Shown here piece by piece: positions 36,212 to 48,857 of a DNA stretch of 64,000 bases. Made by a program: the position numbers and the translations under genes. The DNA is from Rhizopus arrhizus (Eukaryota; Mucoromycota; Mucoromycetes; Mucorales; Rhizopodaceae). The stretch covers positions 1,550,001 to 1,614,000 of the forward strand of contig JAKZZE010000003.1 of NCBI GenBank assembly GCA_024220505.1. Direction: 5' to 3'. How positions within the stretch are numbered: the first letter of the stretch is position 1; each line of letters starts with the position of its first letter. The notes beneath the pieces were generated by a model. That model did no database searches and was not told the DNA's origin. It saw nothing but the letters and a program-made list of their open reading frames with translations.

Positions 36212-37685
36212 ATGACAAAGACTGCCACTTTTGAAATAGATAGTAGACCATCAAGAGAAAGTGATCAGTTTTCTTTACAAGAAGAAGATCCATTGTCTTC
36301 ACACAATGAAGCATTATTAAATACACATCAGAAAGATGAAAGATCATTAATAAAATCAACAAGCGTATACAAGAATATCTCTGTAAACTTATTTTGGATA
36401 TTAGCATGGTACACTGTAAGGCAAAAAAGAACGAACTACTCATTCTAGTATATCAAAGTATCAACTATATGTATATAGTTTGCTACCATTCTCTCTGTGT
36501 ATAACAAATGGATGTTTTCGCAAGAACACTACAACTTTCAATACCCATTATTTGTAACAAGTGTTCATATGATAGTACAATTCTTTTTTTCTGGCATGTC
36601 ACTATTATTTGTACCAAAGCTAAGACCTAAAAAGAGACCAAGTGTTTCAAATTATATGTATATTCAATCTTTTTTTTTTAATGTTCCTTTAATAACTATA
36701 TGCATTAGATACAAAATCTTTCCCTGTGCATTGGCCACAAGCCTTGACATTGGCCTGTCCAATCTTTCACTTAAAACAATCACACTCTCCTTTTATAGTA
36801 AACATTAAACTGCACAAAGCCATCTTAAACTAATGCTTTTATCATAGCCATGTGCAAGTCTTCAACGCTTGCCTTTGTATTAATATTTGCCTTCCTTTTC
36901 AAGCTAGAAAAACCAAGCTGGCGACTTGTTCTTATTATCGTCATTATCACATTAGGTGTTGTCTTGATGGTCTCTGATGAAACCGATTTCGCTTTGGTTG
37001 GCTTTGTTGAAGTCATGAGTGCTGCTGCCTTTGGCGGCTTACGATGGTCATTGACTGAAGTATTACTTAGAAAAGAAAGTATGGGCCTGACAAATCCTTT
37101 TGCCTCTATCTTTTTCCTTGCCCCCTCTCAAGCCATTATTCTTTTAACCATTTCTGGATTTGTGGAAGGTTACATTACAATTTTTAAAAGCGCATTTTTC
37201 ATTTCATTTGCTGAAGGATTACGCACAGTAAGTAAACAATGTATTCCATTAATGTTATGAATTCTAATAGCATACAGATTGGCGTCATTTTAGCAGGTGG
37301 CAGCCTTGCCTTTTGTATGATTGTCTCCGAATTCTTTTTGATCAAGCGTACGTCTGTAGTTACCTTGAGTGTATGTGGTATCTTTAAAGAGGTCGCGACT
37401 ATTTTTATTTCTTCACTTGTCTTTGGTGATGTACTTACTTTTGTGAATATTGTTGGTTTATGTATTACATTGTTTGGTATTGGTCTTTATAATTGGCTTA
37501 AACTGAAGATGTCATCAACAGCAACAAATCACGAGCCTGTGGAAAATAAAATGGAAAACAATCATCAAATTTATAATAACGTAGCCGAAAGCACACCAAT
37601 GCTAATTGTAGATAGTGGTGATTATTATAGAGAAAGTGATGACGATGACAATGATGAAGAACACAATAGATTTGAAATGCATTAA
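36212..37685 (+). CDS. Nucleotide-sugar/triose-phosphate-type transporter, Ymd8/SLC35C2 family
   Basis: Exons 36212-36415, 36479-36657, 36709-36797, 36848-37227, 37278-37685; 419 aa. About ten hydrophobic helices lie between a polar N-terminus and an acidic tail (DDDDNDEEHNRFEMH). Diagnostic stretches are SVYNKWMFSQEHYNFQYPLF, ATSLDIGLSNLSLKTITLSF, CKSSTLAFVLIFAFLFKLEK and AAAFGGLRWSLTEVLL, all typical of Ymd8/SLC35C2. The family belongs to the drug/metabolite transporter superfamily and sits in Golgi/ER membranes; SLC35C2 influences GDP-fucose-dependent glycosylation in animals, but the fungal substrate is not established. The start is 92 bp after the previous stop codon. Confidence 0.92.
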
Positions 37686-37791
37686 ATAAAAATAATTCAT
37701 GCAAAGTGACTATTTTTCATTTTAAGCCTCGATTCCTTTCTTTTTCTAATATTCTTTATTAACTTTTTTTTTCTCTGCTTTATAATAAGAT

Positions 37792-38613
37792 ATGGCTCCT
37801 ACAAAAAAGGCAAAAAAGGAGGTGGTTGAGGAACATGTTGACGAAGTTGGATTAGATGAACCAATGGAATCTGATGAACAAACTTCAGAAGAGAGCGGTT
37901 CTTCAGATGAGGAAGATCTTGAGATGGATGAAGCTGATATTGAAGATTTAAGTGATGAAGAAGATGAGGAAGACGAAGACGAAGACGACGAATTTGACGA
38001 AGCCGAACTTCAAAAGAGTAAGAAAACACAAAAAAAAAGGAAGTAGTTCCTGATTTTTCTGATTAGGTGATAAACCACGCAAAAAGAAATATAGTGCAGA
38101 AGCATTCTCGAGTGCCATGACAAATATCTTGGCTAGTTCACTAACGGGTGCCGACAAGAAAGTAAGTGAAGGACAGATATGAGAAATATATGCTTACTTT
38201 AAGTTTAGCAACCTATTCTTGCGAGATCAAAGGGTGTAGAACGTAAAATTGAAGATGAAAAGTTGGATTATAAGGCACGAAAGATTTTATCAGCTCAAAA
38301 AAAGGCAGAAAAAGAAAGAGGGCGTGTTATTCCAGACTACACTACATTTGATTACGAAAAGAAGCTTCGAAAGGTGGCAACAAGAGGTGTTGTCAAGTTG
38401 TTTAATGCTATTCGTACCCAACAAAAGATGACAGAGGTTGCAGTACGTGATGTGACAAGTAAAAGTAAGACACTTTCAGCAGTCGATAAAGCTAAGGATG
38501 GTAAGAATAAGGCACCTTATTTTTAGTTTACTTGATTTAAGCTGACATTTTATATAGTTTCTACCATGTCTAAAACAAACTTTTTGGATCTTTTAAAGAC
38601 TGGCAAAAAATAA
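37792..38613 (+). CDS. RRP15: RRP15, pre-60S ribosome assembly factor
   Basis: Exons 37792-38017, 38067-38161, 38209-38500, 38558-38613; 222 aa. The N-terminal third is highly acidic (runs of D/E after residue 25), then KKYSAEAFSSAMTNILASSL, ARSKGVERKIEDEKLDYKA, ATRGVVKLFNAIRTQQ and a short end MSKTNFLDLLKTGKK. This order, especially the GVVKLFNAI-QQ segment and the F-L-D/DLLK ending, is the Rrp15 family pattern. The protein acts in the nucleolus in early 27S pre-rRNA processing for the large subunit. A pyrimidine tract (37745-37780) precedes the ATG. The last exon encodes only 18 residues. Confidence 0.94.
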
Positions 38614-41202
38614 TACAAGTATTTCCCTCTTTCCTTTTTTTTCCTTTTCCATCATTCTCTTCTTCAATGTGTACAATATATAAACTAGAAATAAATGTAA
38701 AAGTGTATTACGAATAGCACTCAATTCGGGTACAAAGAAATCCGCTTCTTACTAATTTGTTAAATTGATGATACTTTGAGTTTTGCTATTTGAGTTTTCT
38801 CCTTTTGTTTACAGACAGTAGATTTCCAATCACACTAGACCATAATAGAGATGGTAGCACAGCTGATTAAAAAAAAATACTTAAACTGTATTATACTAGA
38901 TTGCACTGCGTCAAGATGTTGAAGCGTACAAAGGTCTCATATTATATTCTTTCAATTATTTTTCTTACTCATTTCTTTCAGTTCAAGCTGTACAAGCATT
39001 CTGTTTCAGATCTTTTTTTTTTTTTTCTTAGTTAAAAGATAATCTGTCTATCACAAAATCATATTGAATTTTGGTTTCAGTTAATTTAATAGAAGAAAAC
39101 ACCAATGGCAATGAAAACACACTCTGCATGACGTTGTTTCAGTGGGCTACTCCCTGTACTCATATACAATCTTATTGCTAACCTTCCGAAATGCCAGCAG
39201 CCAAGAATTTATTTACTCTTTTGAAACCCCATTCATCTTATGTTTCGGTTTACATAAAGAAGTGTAACTCTTTGATTATTATTCGTGTTATGCTAACATA
39301 TCTTTTAAATAAAATGAAATAAGAAAACGTACATTCAGAATAGCTTTTTGATAATCTATTGAATTAAAATACAGTGTTAAAATGTCATTTATCAAGTGCT
39401 AAAAGAACGTATCGACTCATTATATACTATATGGAAGTCATACGATTAAAAATATTGGCTCGGATTTTTACATAGATTTGATAAAAAAAAATGGTTTAAT
39501 ACTAAACTCAAGAAAAGCAATTGATGAGCTGCATTCAAATCAAAGTTCTGTCTCTCTTTTTTTTTTTGACTCAGTTTACAAGTATTCAATTTATGTTTGT
39601 GTATGCATTACCATATGGTAGGTGCTCAGTAGCACTATGTTTTGTCTTACAACCTCTCAAGTAGGGGTTCCCGCATCGAAGTCTCAATACTCCTAGGGAT
39701 ACCCTTTTATATTTGTTGATGAAAAGCTTCAAGTTTCACCACACTCTCTTTGTTCCTGTATCCATATATAAGAGAGGCACGAAGTAATTTATGATATATT
39801 TTTTACTATAAAGTGGGATATAAAGGAGTTAAAAAGTAGCTAGGTGCGTAATGATTTCGTAAACCTGTAGAAAGTGTCATGTCTGTAAATAAACAAGTTC
39901 TGCTAAATTCTTTTAAGACGTGTGGTACAGAAATAAATTAGCGAAGAAAATCCTTTTATGACTGCATTAGAAATAACTTTTCTAAGGAATTTACATTGAA
40001 AGAAGCATTATTCACTACAGTCTGGTGATGAATTGCCTATTAAACTCTAAATACGTGCTTAAATGAACGGCTTTGGCCCATCAGCATTCATAAGAGAAAA
40101 TGATAAATAATCCATTAAATTAGATAAAATAAAAAATGGCATAATTGTATTTATAGCAACAAGATATCTAACAAATATCTTTTTTTTTTATTATTATTTC
40201 GGGACAAAATAGAAAGGATATCATAAAAGCAACAAGTCAAAGTACATAAATGACTCATTATAGATATGATTAAGGTTGAATGATGCTGATATGAATGAAT
40301 CTCGTGCAGTAAAAGAGTCTATATATATATTTTTCTATTTAAAAACAGTGAGGTTGAACACCAAGATAAACTCTCTCTCCCTTACTAGTTCCGTCTTCAG
40401 GGTCTGATAAATTTTGTGTTCAATTTTACAAGGTACTGGTTTCTGTAATTTCAGAAATCTCTACCAAAAAAAGCTGTTTATCCATTTTATCTAGATAAAT
40501 CTGTAAAATAAAAATGAAAATTCTACACAACAAAATTTAAAAATAAATAAAAACAAGATACCAATAGGATATAACTCTAAGGAATTTTAGCTATTCAAAG
40601 ATGAAGATTAATAGCATTTATTTATTTCTAGCTGCCCAGTTCTTACATTTTTCAGACAAGGTTTTTGTAAAAAGATTTTATTTTGTTGTATTATTAATAT
40701 TCATAACAATGAAACATGTATACAAAAGCATAAAAACGACTAATTAAGAATTAAGGTAAAAAATACAATTTGCAATATATGCAGCTCATAATGAAGTTGA
40801 TATTTATTAAATTGTGCTTTTTTAAAAGAAAACAAGGAGGAATAATCCAGAACAACTCATAGGAGAATCAAAACATTTTTTATTTTGTAAGAGAATCAAT
40901 GTTCAGATCAAGTGTGTTTGATTACTTTTTTTGTATTTTTGTACTTCCAAATAAAAAAAAACATATCAATGGCAATTTATTAAGTTTTATGAGAAAATGA
41001 TTGCCCGATTCTTTCTTTTGTACTTCTTTTGTACTATTGAATGTATTTAATTGGACAAACTGATGAAAAATTCGGATTACTTGTATACAAAGAAAGAGAC
41101 CCTCTATGGTTATACAATGCGGATTCAGAATATCCCATTTCTCTTTTTATAGCTTAAACATTTCCTTTTCTTTTCTTTTCTTTTTTAAAACATCAATATA
41201 GC
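38614..41202. other. Long intergenic region, no gene seen
   Basis: About 2.6 kb of AT-rich DNA with poly-T runs (for example 39018-39035, 39558-39571, 40181-40189) and a short TATATATATA run at 40320. I see no open frame with coding character, no splice-site pattern and no tRNA-like fold. Confidence 0.5.
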
Positions 41203-42394
41203 ATGGCTCCTGTTCCAGGTGTGTCTATAATCACTATGGCTATTCAAGGCGCATCTGCATATGCTGGAGCAGAATTGGCTATCCGATCTTTATTTCCAAA
41301 GAAAAATAACATTTTGTTTATTACAATGTGTAAATTTGTTTTGGGCTTTTCTATGGCAATAAAGACTGCAATCTTCTTAGCATTTCATGCAGGGTAATTT
41401 ATACATTAATGATTTTTATATTTTTATTCATATTTACTTTTTTTTTAGTCTAGGACAAGTTACCTGTGAGATCATTGGCAGAATCGCAGATTTTTTTTAT
41501 CATTTGGCTATGGCTGCAGGTACAGCTGTCATGTTATCGCGCGTTCAAGCAATCACACCAATACAATGGAAAAAATCAGCAGCAGCACTTCATATCTTAC
41601 TAGTTATCCTTCGATTTGCCATTGGCATTGTTGATATTGTTGTTGTTACTATAACTGTTCATGACACTAATACTTGCAAATACAAAAACGCGAAATATGT
41701 AAAGTCATAGAAAAATATGACAAAAGGAGTGTCTAATTATTTACTATATAGTGGGGACCAGTTTATACATTATATGATACATCAATTGATATTTATGTCA
41801 CTTGTATAATCAGTGCAATACTTATTATGCATATTCGTTCCTTAACATTTGGTGATATGCGCATTAGTATAACATTGTATACCTCAGTCATTTATAATAA
41901 TGTCATTCGAACATTCCTTTTAACAATTGTTAACATTATCTCAGCTGCATTCATATTTACGGTAAGATTGATCTACATTATTTATCTTTTTTTTTTATTG
42001 ACTTGTTGATATATAGAGTAATGGCAATAAGTATACTATGATTGTGTGGCCAGTCACTAATATAGGCTTTATTTTACTTGTTGGATACGATTCAGATGTT
42101 ACAAAAACAATTCAAAAACTTAGACAGGGACACTGGCGTCAAACTGCATCCAACAGCAACATTGGTTTGAGGCAAGTGCCACATATCACTCGCCCAGCAC
42201 GTACTAAAGAACGACCAGTCTCTAGAGAAATACTGAATGACCCTGAAAATCAACGGTATGATACAAACAGCGATAATTCAAGCACATTACATATTGAGAA
42301 AACTTTAACAGATGAACACAAACACCATAATATTGGTGAAGAAGACAATGTTCAGTTATCTGATGAAAGAAAGATGACTCAGATAGATTTTTAA
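41203..42394 (+). CDS. Orphan multi-pass membrane protein
   Basis: Exons 41203-41393, 41449-41698, 41752-41961, 42017-42394; 342 aa. Six or seven hydrophobic helices cover residues about 1-250 (IITMAIQGASAYAGAELAI; MCKFVLGFSMAIKTAIFLAF; HLAMAAGTAVML; HILLVILRFAIGIVDIVVV; IYVTCIISAILIMHI; FLLTIVNIISAAFIFT; IVWPVTNIGFILLVGY). A polar cytoplasmic-type tail of about 95 residues follows, with RQGHWRQTASN and an acidic stretch. The size and layout resemble the unnamed 7-TM proteins common in Mucoromycota, but I recognise no family motif and assign no function. Splice junctions are clean and phases add up, so the gene looks real. Confidence 0.8.
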
Positions 42395-42689
42395 AGCGCT
42401 ACCCCTTTTCATTTATACCCATTTTTAGAAGTATTCCAAAAGAACCCCTTAATCATGTCAGCATGCAATCACTCGTCAGCTCAATAATAATAAAAAGTCA
42501 TATTTTCAGTATAGAAAGAATCAAATATATTTTTCTTATCGCAAAGAATACAATGGAAGCAAAGTACAAAAATGTAATATTAACCCTTTAGCCGTGATTT
42601 ACTTAAACTAATAGTAAAGCATTATTTGCGGCTTTCATGATTGACTATATTACTGGCAGTTAGTATATCTTGATATAAAAAGAACATGA

Positions 42690-43240
42690 GCTTTTGGATT
42701 CATCGTGCTTTTGTCGTTTTCAATGCTGTGGAACCTCAACATGTAAGATAATGTCTATGATGTCTGGTCCTTCAAGCAATGTGCCTTCAGTTCAGCAAAG
42801 ATTTGGTCATCGAAAATATCTATTAGTTTTATATTCTGTGCGCTTTCAGTTACTTGATGAAGCGTAAAGCCTCTGCATTTAGGATTTTGCAGGATGTGCA
42901 CCAGCTGATAAAATAGTTAGATATTTGCATATAATAACAAAATCAACCCGATAAACTTGTGCTGAACCCTTCATTATCTGTTAATAGGTACTTTTTAATG
43001 ATTGAGAACCTCTAAGTTGATAATTAATAGAGCTATTACTAACCTCTTTAAACTAGTTGGCCACGAAATCAGTTATATTCTTTGGCTCATGTTTAGGAAT
43101 ATCCATTTGAATTGTTTCCACTTTATTCTTTGATACTTCTCAATTAACTGATTCTCTCTTTTTTTTTAACATTTCCACTGTCAATTTTTTCCTAATTTTC
43201 TGCACTAATAGTTGATTGCCATCGCTCATAGTCATAATTA
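42690..43240 (-). pseudogene. Possible decayed gene of unknown family
   Basis: Minus-strand reading gives coding-like blocks: MTMSDGNQLLVQKIRKKLTV then MLKKKRESVN (43230-43140), VETIQMDIPKHEPKNITDF (43125-43065) and further on NPKCRGFTLHQVTESAQ, KLIDIFDDQIFAELKAHCL (42895-42750). Stops and frame changes separate them. I recognise no family. The remaining flanks (42395-42690 and 43240-43793) show nothing. Confidence 0.3.
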
Positions 43241-43793
43241 CTTGAAAGTATAAAGAGAATACGAACATAAATGTTTTGATAAAAAAATAATAATAATAAT
43301 AGTGATTCAAATAGGGTAGAAAGAAATAAATTTTATTAAAATAATGTATACAAAAGTAAAAATGGATCCTGTCATCAGCACCTTTTATGCAAAGTGAAAG
43401 TAAGCATGGGGAGAAAATAAACCTAATATATAACCCTCAGCAATGCTAAAGATAGGCTTTATTCGCTACATCTAACAAATTTGCATTCCATTTTCTATAT
43501 ATGACGCTCATTATGACACGAATCCCAAACAAAAATCTTCAAAAAAAAATACTGTTTGGCATCACTTCAAACGTAACCAAAGTGTAATTTATTAATTGAC
43601 TAAAAATGAAACACATATCAATCAACCTCATCCCAATTTGCTTAGGACTAATTTACTAGTTTCTCTTTTTGAGAAACATTATTTAAAATGATCCTGACTA
43701 ACGATACATGTACTTGTCAACAAAGCTCCCAAAAGGATTTATATCTGCATTATTTTTATTCTTTTTTTTCTTTTTATTTTACAATTTAAAAAA

Positions 43794-45930
43794 ATGGCAA
43801 CCCGTTCAGATAAACTTTCCGACGATAGTCAGCTTATTACGATGGATTTATCTGATATCCCAAAGTAAGACTCAATTGTATAAAAGATAACAAACATAAT
43901 CTAATTTTATTACTGTTAGCTTACCAACTAATTTACTTTTACCAGAAAGCTCCACTCATTATGAAAACGGATCTTTCACAGTTCACCAATTGCTATTGCG
44001 TAGGAATGCTCTCACCTCACTCAAGCCATATGCCAATGCAATTGATAAATTGAAAGAGAGTTTATTTCATCTCTCATTAAGAGAGAACAAGTTATCTCAT
44101 TTTCCGATTGAAACCATTTTGCTCCCCAACTTGACTAGCTTGTCATTAGCTGACAATAATATTAATATGATTGAAGATGGTATTTTCTCACAGCTACCTA
44201 ATCTACAATGGTTGAATCTTTCAAAAAATTCACTGAAAACACTACCTTCAGATCTCGCCAGTTGTTATCAATTAAGAGGCATAGATGTCACAGATAACAG
44301 TATCACAAGTAAGAGAAATAAACGTGGTTTCATTACTGACGTGTGTTGTTTCTTATTCACGTCCTATTTAGAATTTCCTGGCACTGTATTTTCTTTGCCG
44401 TATTTAAAGGCGCTGCTTTTGGACCGAAACAAAATTTCTGTTATTCCTTCGTATTTTAGGTTTCCACCGACACTAGAGGTTCTTTCAATAGCATCCAACA
44501 TGCTTAGTGAAATGCCATGGTCCTTGATCTATTCACCACCTAAAAAACTTGCCCATTTAAATATCTCTGGAAGTTTATTAAAAGAGCTTCCTGTGGATTT
44601 TCTCTCAGTAGGTTATGAAGAATTGACCAGTCTAGATATGCATTCATGTCAACTTACAAGTTTTCCTTCTTGGGCAATTGCGCGCTTATGTGCCAGAGGT
44701 CATCTAAGAAGGTTGAACTTGGCCTTAAACCAGCTCACAGAGATTCCGGCTGAGATCAGTTCATTAAAAACACTACAGTGGCTAAACCTAAACGCGAATT
44801 TACTGACACATCTACCTGCATCCATGTCAGCCTTAGCTGGATTAGTCAAGTTGGGCATAGCGCAAAACCACTTGGAAACGATCCCTCCTCTTATGTTTAT
44901 TCACATGCAACGATTGGAGAAGCTGGATATCAGAAGGAATAGACTCAGATATTTCCCTCCATCTATCATGTCCACCATAAAAATCCACAATCGTTTTGTT
45001 AATCATGAAATATTTGTGCCTCAAGCTGTGTTCTCCTCATTCGATCTTCGCTCAACATGTAGCCGGCATGTGTCAAAGCCAAGTTATTACGATACTCTTT
45101 TTGGAAACCGTGTGTGTGACTACTGTCACCCCTTTGGAGGTGAACTTGACGACCTCTTTTTCGCTGGAAACCTGAGATTGCAGTATGTCACTGGTATTAT
45201 CTGTGAGCCTCAAGAAAATGACTGTGAATCTATTCAAATTATTTCTCTATCGAATGTTTTTAGCATATTAGAAGAACTTTCCGAAGACTCCAGTCAAGAT
45301 ACTATGAAGGCATCTCTGCGGAAATTTATATTCTCCGAGGATAATGGCACTAGGGACATGAGATTACGTTTAACAAATATGGAATATTGCGACAGCCCAA
45401 GGTTTTCCAGAAGACTTTATTCACTACCTAATTTGCGCCCAACTTCTCACCCATTCAGTGAGTTAACACAGCAGGAGATGGAAATGATTGAAAGTAGAAT
45501 CCGTAGCTTGCTCATTACACTACCTTCTCTGCAAGATAAAGCATTACATACACACCTGAATGCCACTCAAGGTTCATTTTTTGATGGTCCTAACAAGGAT
45601 TATGAAGAATATGTAGATTCAGAGCGAAGGCTGGACCATAGTCCAGAGAGAAAAAGGCAATTTATAGGTCAGGTACTCTCTGATTCTTACATTCCCGCTT
45701 TTGTCAAAGACAAAGCAATTGAGACATGCCAACAGTGTGATTACTGTTTGAGGTGGACCAGTCATTCAAATATCAAAGTTGGATATATCTCTGTTTTGCC
45801 TGAGAGCGGTGTCAAGATTCCAATTCGTTATCATATATGTTCTTTTGACTGTGCTCTGGACTCTCTTGTGAATCTGTATACATCTACACGGGATTGGCAA
45901 GCTAAGCACAGGCGAATCCGTGCATATTAA
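43794..45930 (+). CDS. Leucine-rich repeat protein with C-terminal cysteine motifs
   Basis: Exons 43794-43864, 43920-44308, 44372-45930 give 672 aa. The LRR region (about residues 40-330) has at least eleven repeats of the L-x-x-L-x-L-x-x-N-x-L type, e.g. LTSLSLADNNINMI, LQWLNLSKNSLKTLP, LRRLNLALNQLTEIP, LEKLDIRRNRLRYFP. After it come two cysteine-containing segments (VCDYCHPFGG; CQQCDYCLRW ... HICSFDCAL) that may bind metal. It resembles SHOC2/LRR-scaffold proteins in the repeat part only; function unknown. The 63-nt stretch 44309-44371 has good GT-AG ends but is also open and in frame, so retention would insert 21 residues inside an LRR. Confidence 0.82.
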
Positions 45931-46749
45931 ACAAGATTAGTATTGAGAGTGAAGATGGTACTATACTGATAAATTAGATGCTTTGGAAAATGTTCTTTTA
46001 AAAATAATAAACTTCCTAGCTTTGATATCAGAGGTTTTCAAATTAAGCAGTAATAAAATATTGGCCTTTTTGTCCTTTTCTTTATTTATACTATCAATAC
46101 AAATACTTTGAAACCCTCAATCGTAATCAATCCCTTGATGACTAATAATAAAATGTTTTTTTGTGTATTAAAGACTATCAATGATATAGCGAGCATCTTT
46201 TGCAATTAATAAGGTGTAAGCTATGTATGCAGTATGCAATGGAGTAAAAACAGAAATTCAATGGATTATTAGGTCTGATTAGATAAACATATCGTAAACA
46301 AAGTATAAAGAATTTTTAACTATAAATATATACCATTATTAAAGCCTAGCACAAATTCCACCACTGGAATGAGCAGGACAAACATAGCGTGTCTCGTATT
46401 CATTTCCCTCAACGCAAAAACGCAGGTACAACCTGAGTCTTATGTCAAAGTGCTGTGGGTCAATGAAGAAGCAGCATAGAAACATCAAAGAGCAGTGAAT
46501 AGGATAAACCAGTTTGCCTGATTTTGTTAGAATATGTCTTCACACCTTTTCTATCGTTTTGAAATGGTATATGGATATGCAAAGCAGTAGCTTTTTAATA
46601 TTCTTTTTGTTCACATTAATTTTTTTACTATCTTTTAATTAAAAGTCATCTTTTCTAACTCCTGGCATAATTTTTTTATTAACATGCTGAACATGACATA
46701 AGCATTGGTGATTAAAATATATTTCCTAATTTGTGGGAACGATTATTTA
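45931..46749. other. Intergenic, no feature seen
   Basis: AT-rich spacer between the LRR gene's 3' end and the inverted-repeat element. It ends in the TA dinucleotide that flanks the element's left end. Confidence 0.5.
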
Positions 46750-47600
46750 CAGTCGTTCCAACGCCAAAGGGTGGTTTTTTTAAAAAAAAAGTGCGGTTGA
46801 CGTATTTTCCCAAAGGACGGTTTTAATTTTTCCAAAAGGTAGTTTTTATTTTTACAAAGGGCGTTTTTTTTTTTTTTTTTATTCCAAAGGTCAATATTTG
46901 GAAGCTCAGGCTATCGTGTCCTTTATCTTGTCCATTTTTTTTGCCAGCATATAACAAAGGAGCCTCTTACAAAGAGACAGCGTTCCTTACAGAAATAAAC
47001 TCAGATAAGAAGCGCTTCTTACAGAAATAAACTTAGCTAAGAAGCGCTCCTTACAACTTTACAAAGAAGCTTCTTACAAAGAGACAGCGCTCCTTACAAC
47101 TTTACTCCTTTTTAGCTCCAATGACAACGCTTGTCAAATTGATTAATCAATGTTACGAATGCCATAATGCTTTTACTGATGCTGGGAAACTTAAGGGCGC
47201 ATTTAGTTAATATTGAAGGTAAGATCTCTGGAAAATAAAAAAAAAGTTCTCATGTAATCATTACTTTAGGCTTAAATATTGCAAAGCCTTTGAACAAACT
47301 ACGAAAAAACACAAAAGAGTGAGCATAAATCGCGCAAGTAATCCAGAAAAAAGGATCTTAACATCTTTAATTTTTAAATTGGAGTCGTATTTTACAAGGC
47401 AAAGCGTAGAGAGACTGAAGTATGGATCCATTCACGCGTTTATGAATTTATTGTTACTAACTCCATTTTCAGCCAGATAACGTGAAAACCGCATATGCTT
47501 GTCCTAACTGTACTGACTATTATGATACGGGAAAGGAGTTTGAAGGCCATTATAATAAAGATCATTTATCAGGTACGGAACAGCATAACTTCTTTTTTTT
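46750..47600 (+). repeat. Left 851-bp arm of element 1
   Basis: Contains subterminal repeats, then internally repetitive DNA (46965-47110) with alternating GAAGCGCTTCTTACAGAAAT and AAAGAGACAGCG words. An ATG at 47121 opens a first finger (CYECHNAFTDAGKL) that runs out of frame at GGGCGCATTTAG. Putative exons follow to the C2H2 finger exon at 47473. The same frameshift is present in the right arm, so it predates the duplication. Confidence 0.85.
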
Positions 47601-48834
47601 TTTGGTTGCAAACTAAAATAATTATTAAACAGAAAAATGCGTACATGTAGACGATCAAGTGATTCTTGCACACAAAAAACGGTGTTTCAGTATTTCAACC
47701 CAGTCAACAAAACAACACTCGATGGGCCTAAATTCAAATACACTGATATTGTACGACTTCAACCTGTTGTACGCATGGCGATTGAATGCAATCCAGGTAT
47801 TTATGAGGAAGATGCAGCCCTCATTCAAGAAAACCAAGAAAATCAACGAACATTGCGCACATTATCGCAGTACGCTGTTCAAATTTCTTTAATTCGTGAA
47901 TGTCTGACACTCAATCATGCTAATGAAATACTACTCCTTGTCTGGACACGTGCTTTGGAAGGTAACAACACAACAAATCAACAGCGCTTCCATCGACTTG
48001 TTCAACATGTAACTACATGGTTTTCTTCAAGATGCGAAAGAGTAACTCCTGTAAAAACAAATCACGAAAGAACTTTTTTCGTCGACTTCATAGTGCCAAT
48101 ATTTCAATATTTTCATGACCAAGTCCAATATTTACAATTTCAATGGTAAGATGTTTTTTATAAAAAATATGCTGATTGACAAATTACGATGATTAAAACT
48201 AATTTATATCGTTGGTTCATAATGTGTTATAGGTGCGAAGTATATATCCAAAGTAGAAGTACAGGATTAATTGATATGCAAACATGAACAAAAGACAAAA
48301 ACAGATACGCAGACGGAATTGGTTATACTGGCCAAGATGAACGTTTGTTGATAGAGGCGTCTTCTGGTGGTTTGGAAGAGGATCTTGATCACATTCTTGG
48401 TGATTCTTTGAAACTGTTAGAAAATCTTGCAGCAATTTTAAACACATACCGTGCCAAATACCTCAATAGCAATAAGACGACACTTTCAAGACTAAAAGTA
48501 TTTGTCATTCAGTGCGTCAAGACAACAATTGCACTGGTCTCGGTCTCAGCAACTGGTGACGGCAAATTTTTATACCATACACCACGCACTTCCCAAATCC
48601 CGACTACATTTGATGAACAACATGATTTACTTTCTTTATTTGAATTATTGGTGTATTTGTTGGTATATATAGCCATTAAAGTCGTTTGTTGACATATCAG
48701 AATACAATTAACAATGTACCGCGCTATAGGATATATGTCAAGAACAAGATGAAGTAATAACGCAGCTCCAAAAAGAGCACACGAGCTATGTCGAGGTACC
48801 AAAAGACAACCTTTTGAGGAATGCTGCTTTATAA
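47473..48834 (+). pseudogene. Zinc-finger protein gene of element 1, unknown family, disrupted
   Basis: The exon from 47473 encodes a C2H2 finger, C-x2-C-x12-H-x4-H (YACPNCTDYYDTGKEFEGHY then NKDH), entirely within the left arm. After an intron (about 47572-47632) the core encodes HKK/TVFQYFNPVNKTTLDG, a long helical region (RTLSQYAVQISLIRECLTLN), then, after an intron 48146-48232, CEVYIQSRSTGLIDMQT, DERLLIEASSGGLEEDLDH and SVSATGDGKFLYHTPRTSQI. A last intron leads to an end KDNLLRNAAL with TAA at 48832, 24 bp before the right arm. A frameshift in an A6 run near 47680 and a TGA at 48285-48287 break it. From memory, similar proteins are repeated in Mucorales genomes; I know no function for them. 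Confidence 0.65.
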
Positions 48835-48857
48835 GAATTACCATAATTACCCCTGAT

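Noticed and set aside
46965..47110. CRISPR-like regularly spaced repeats
   Set aside because: The units are short, imperfect and abut one another without unique spacers, in a eukaryotic transposon arm.
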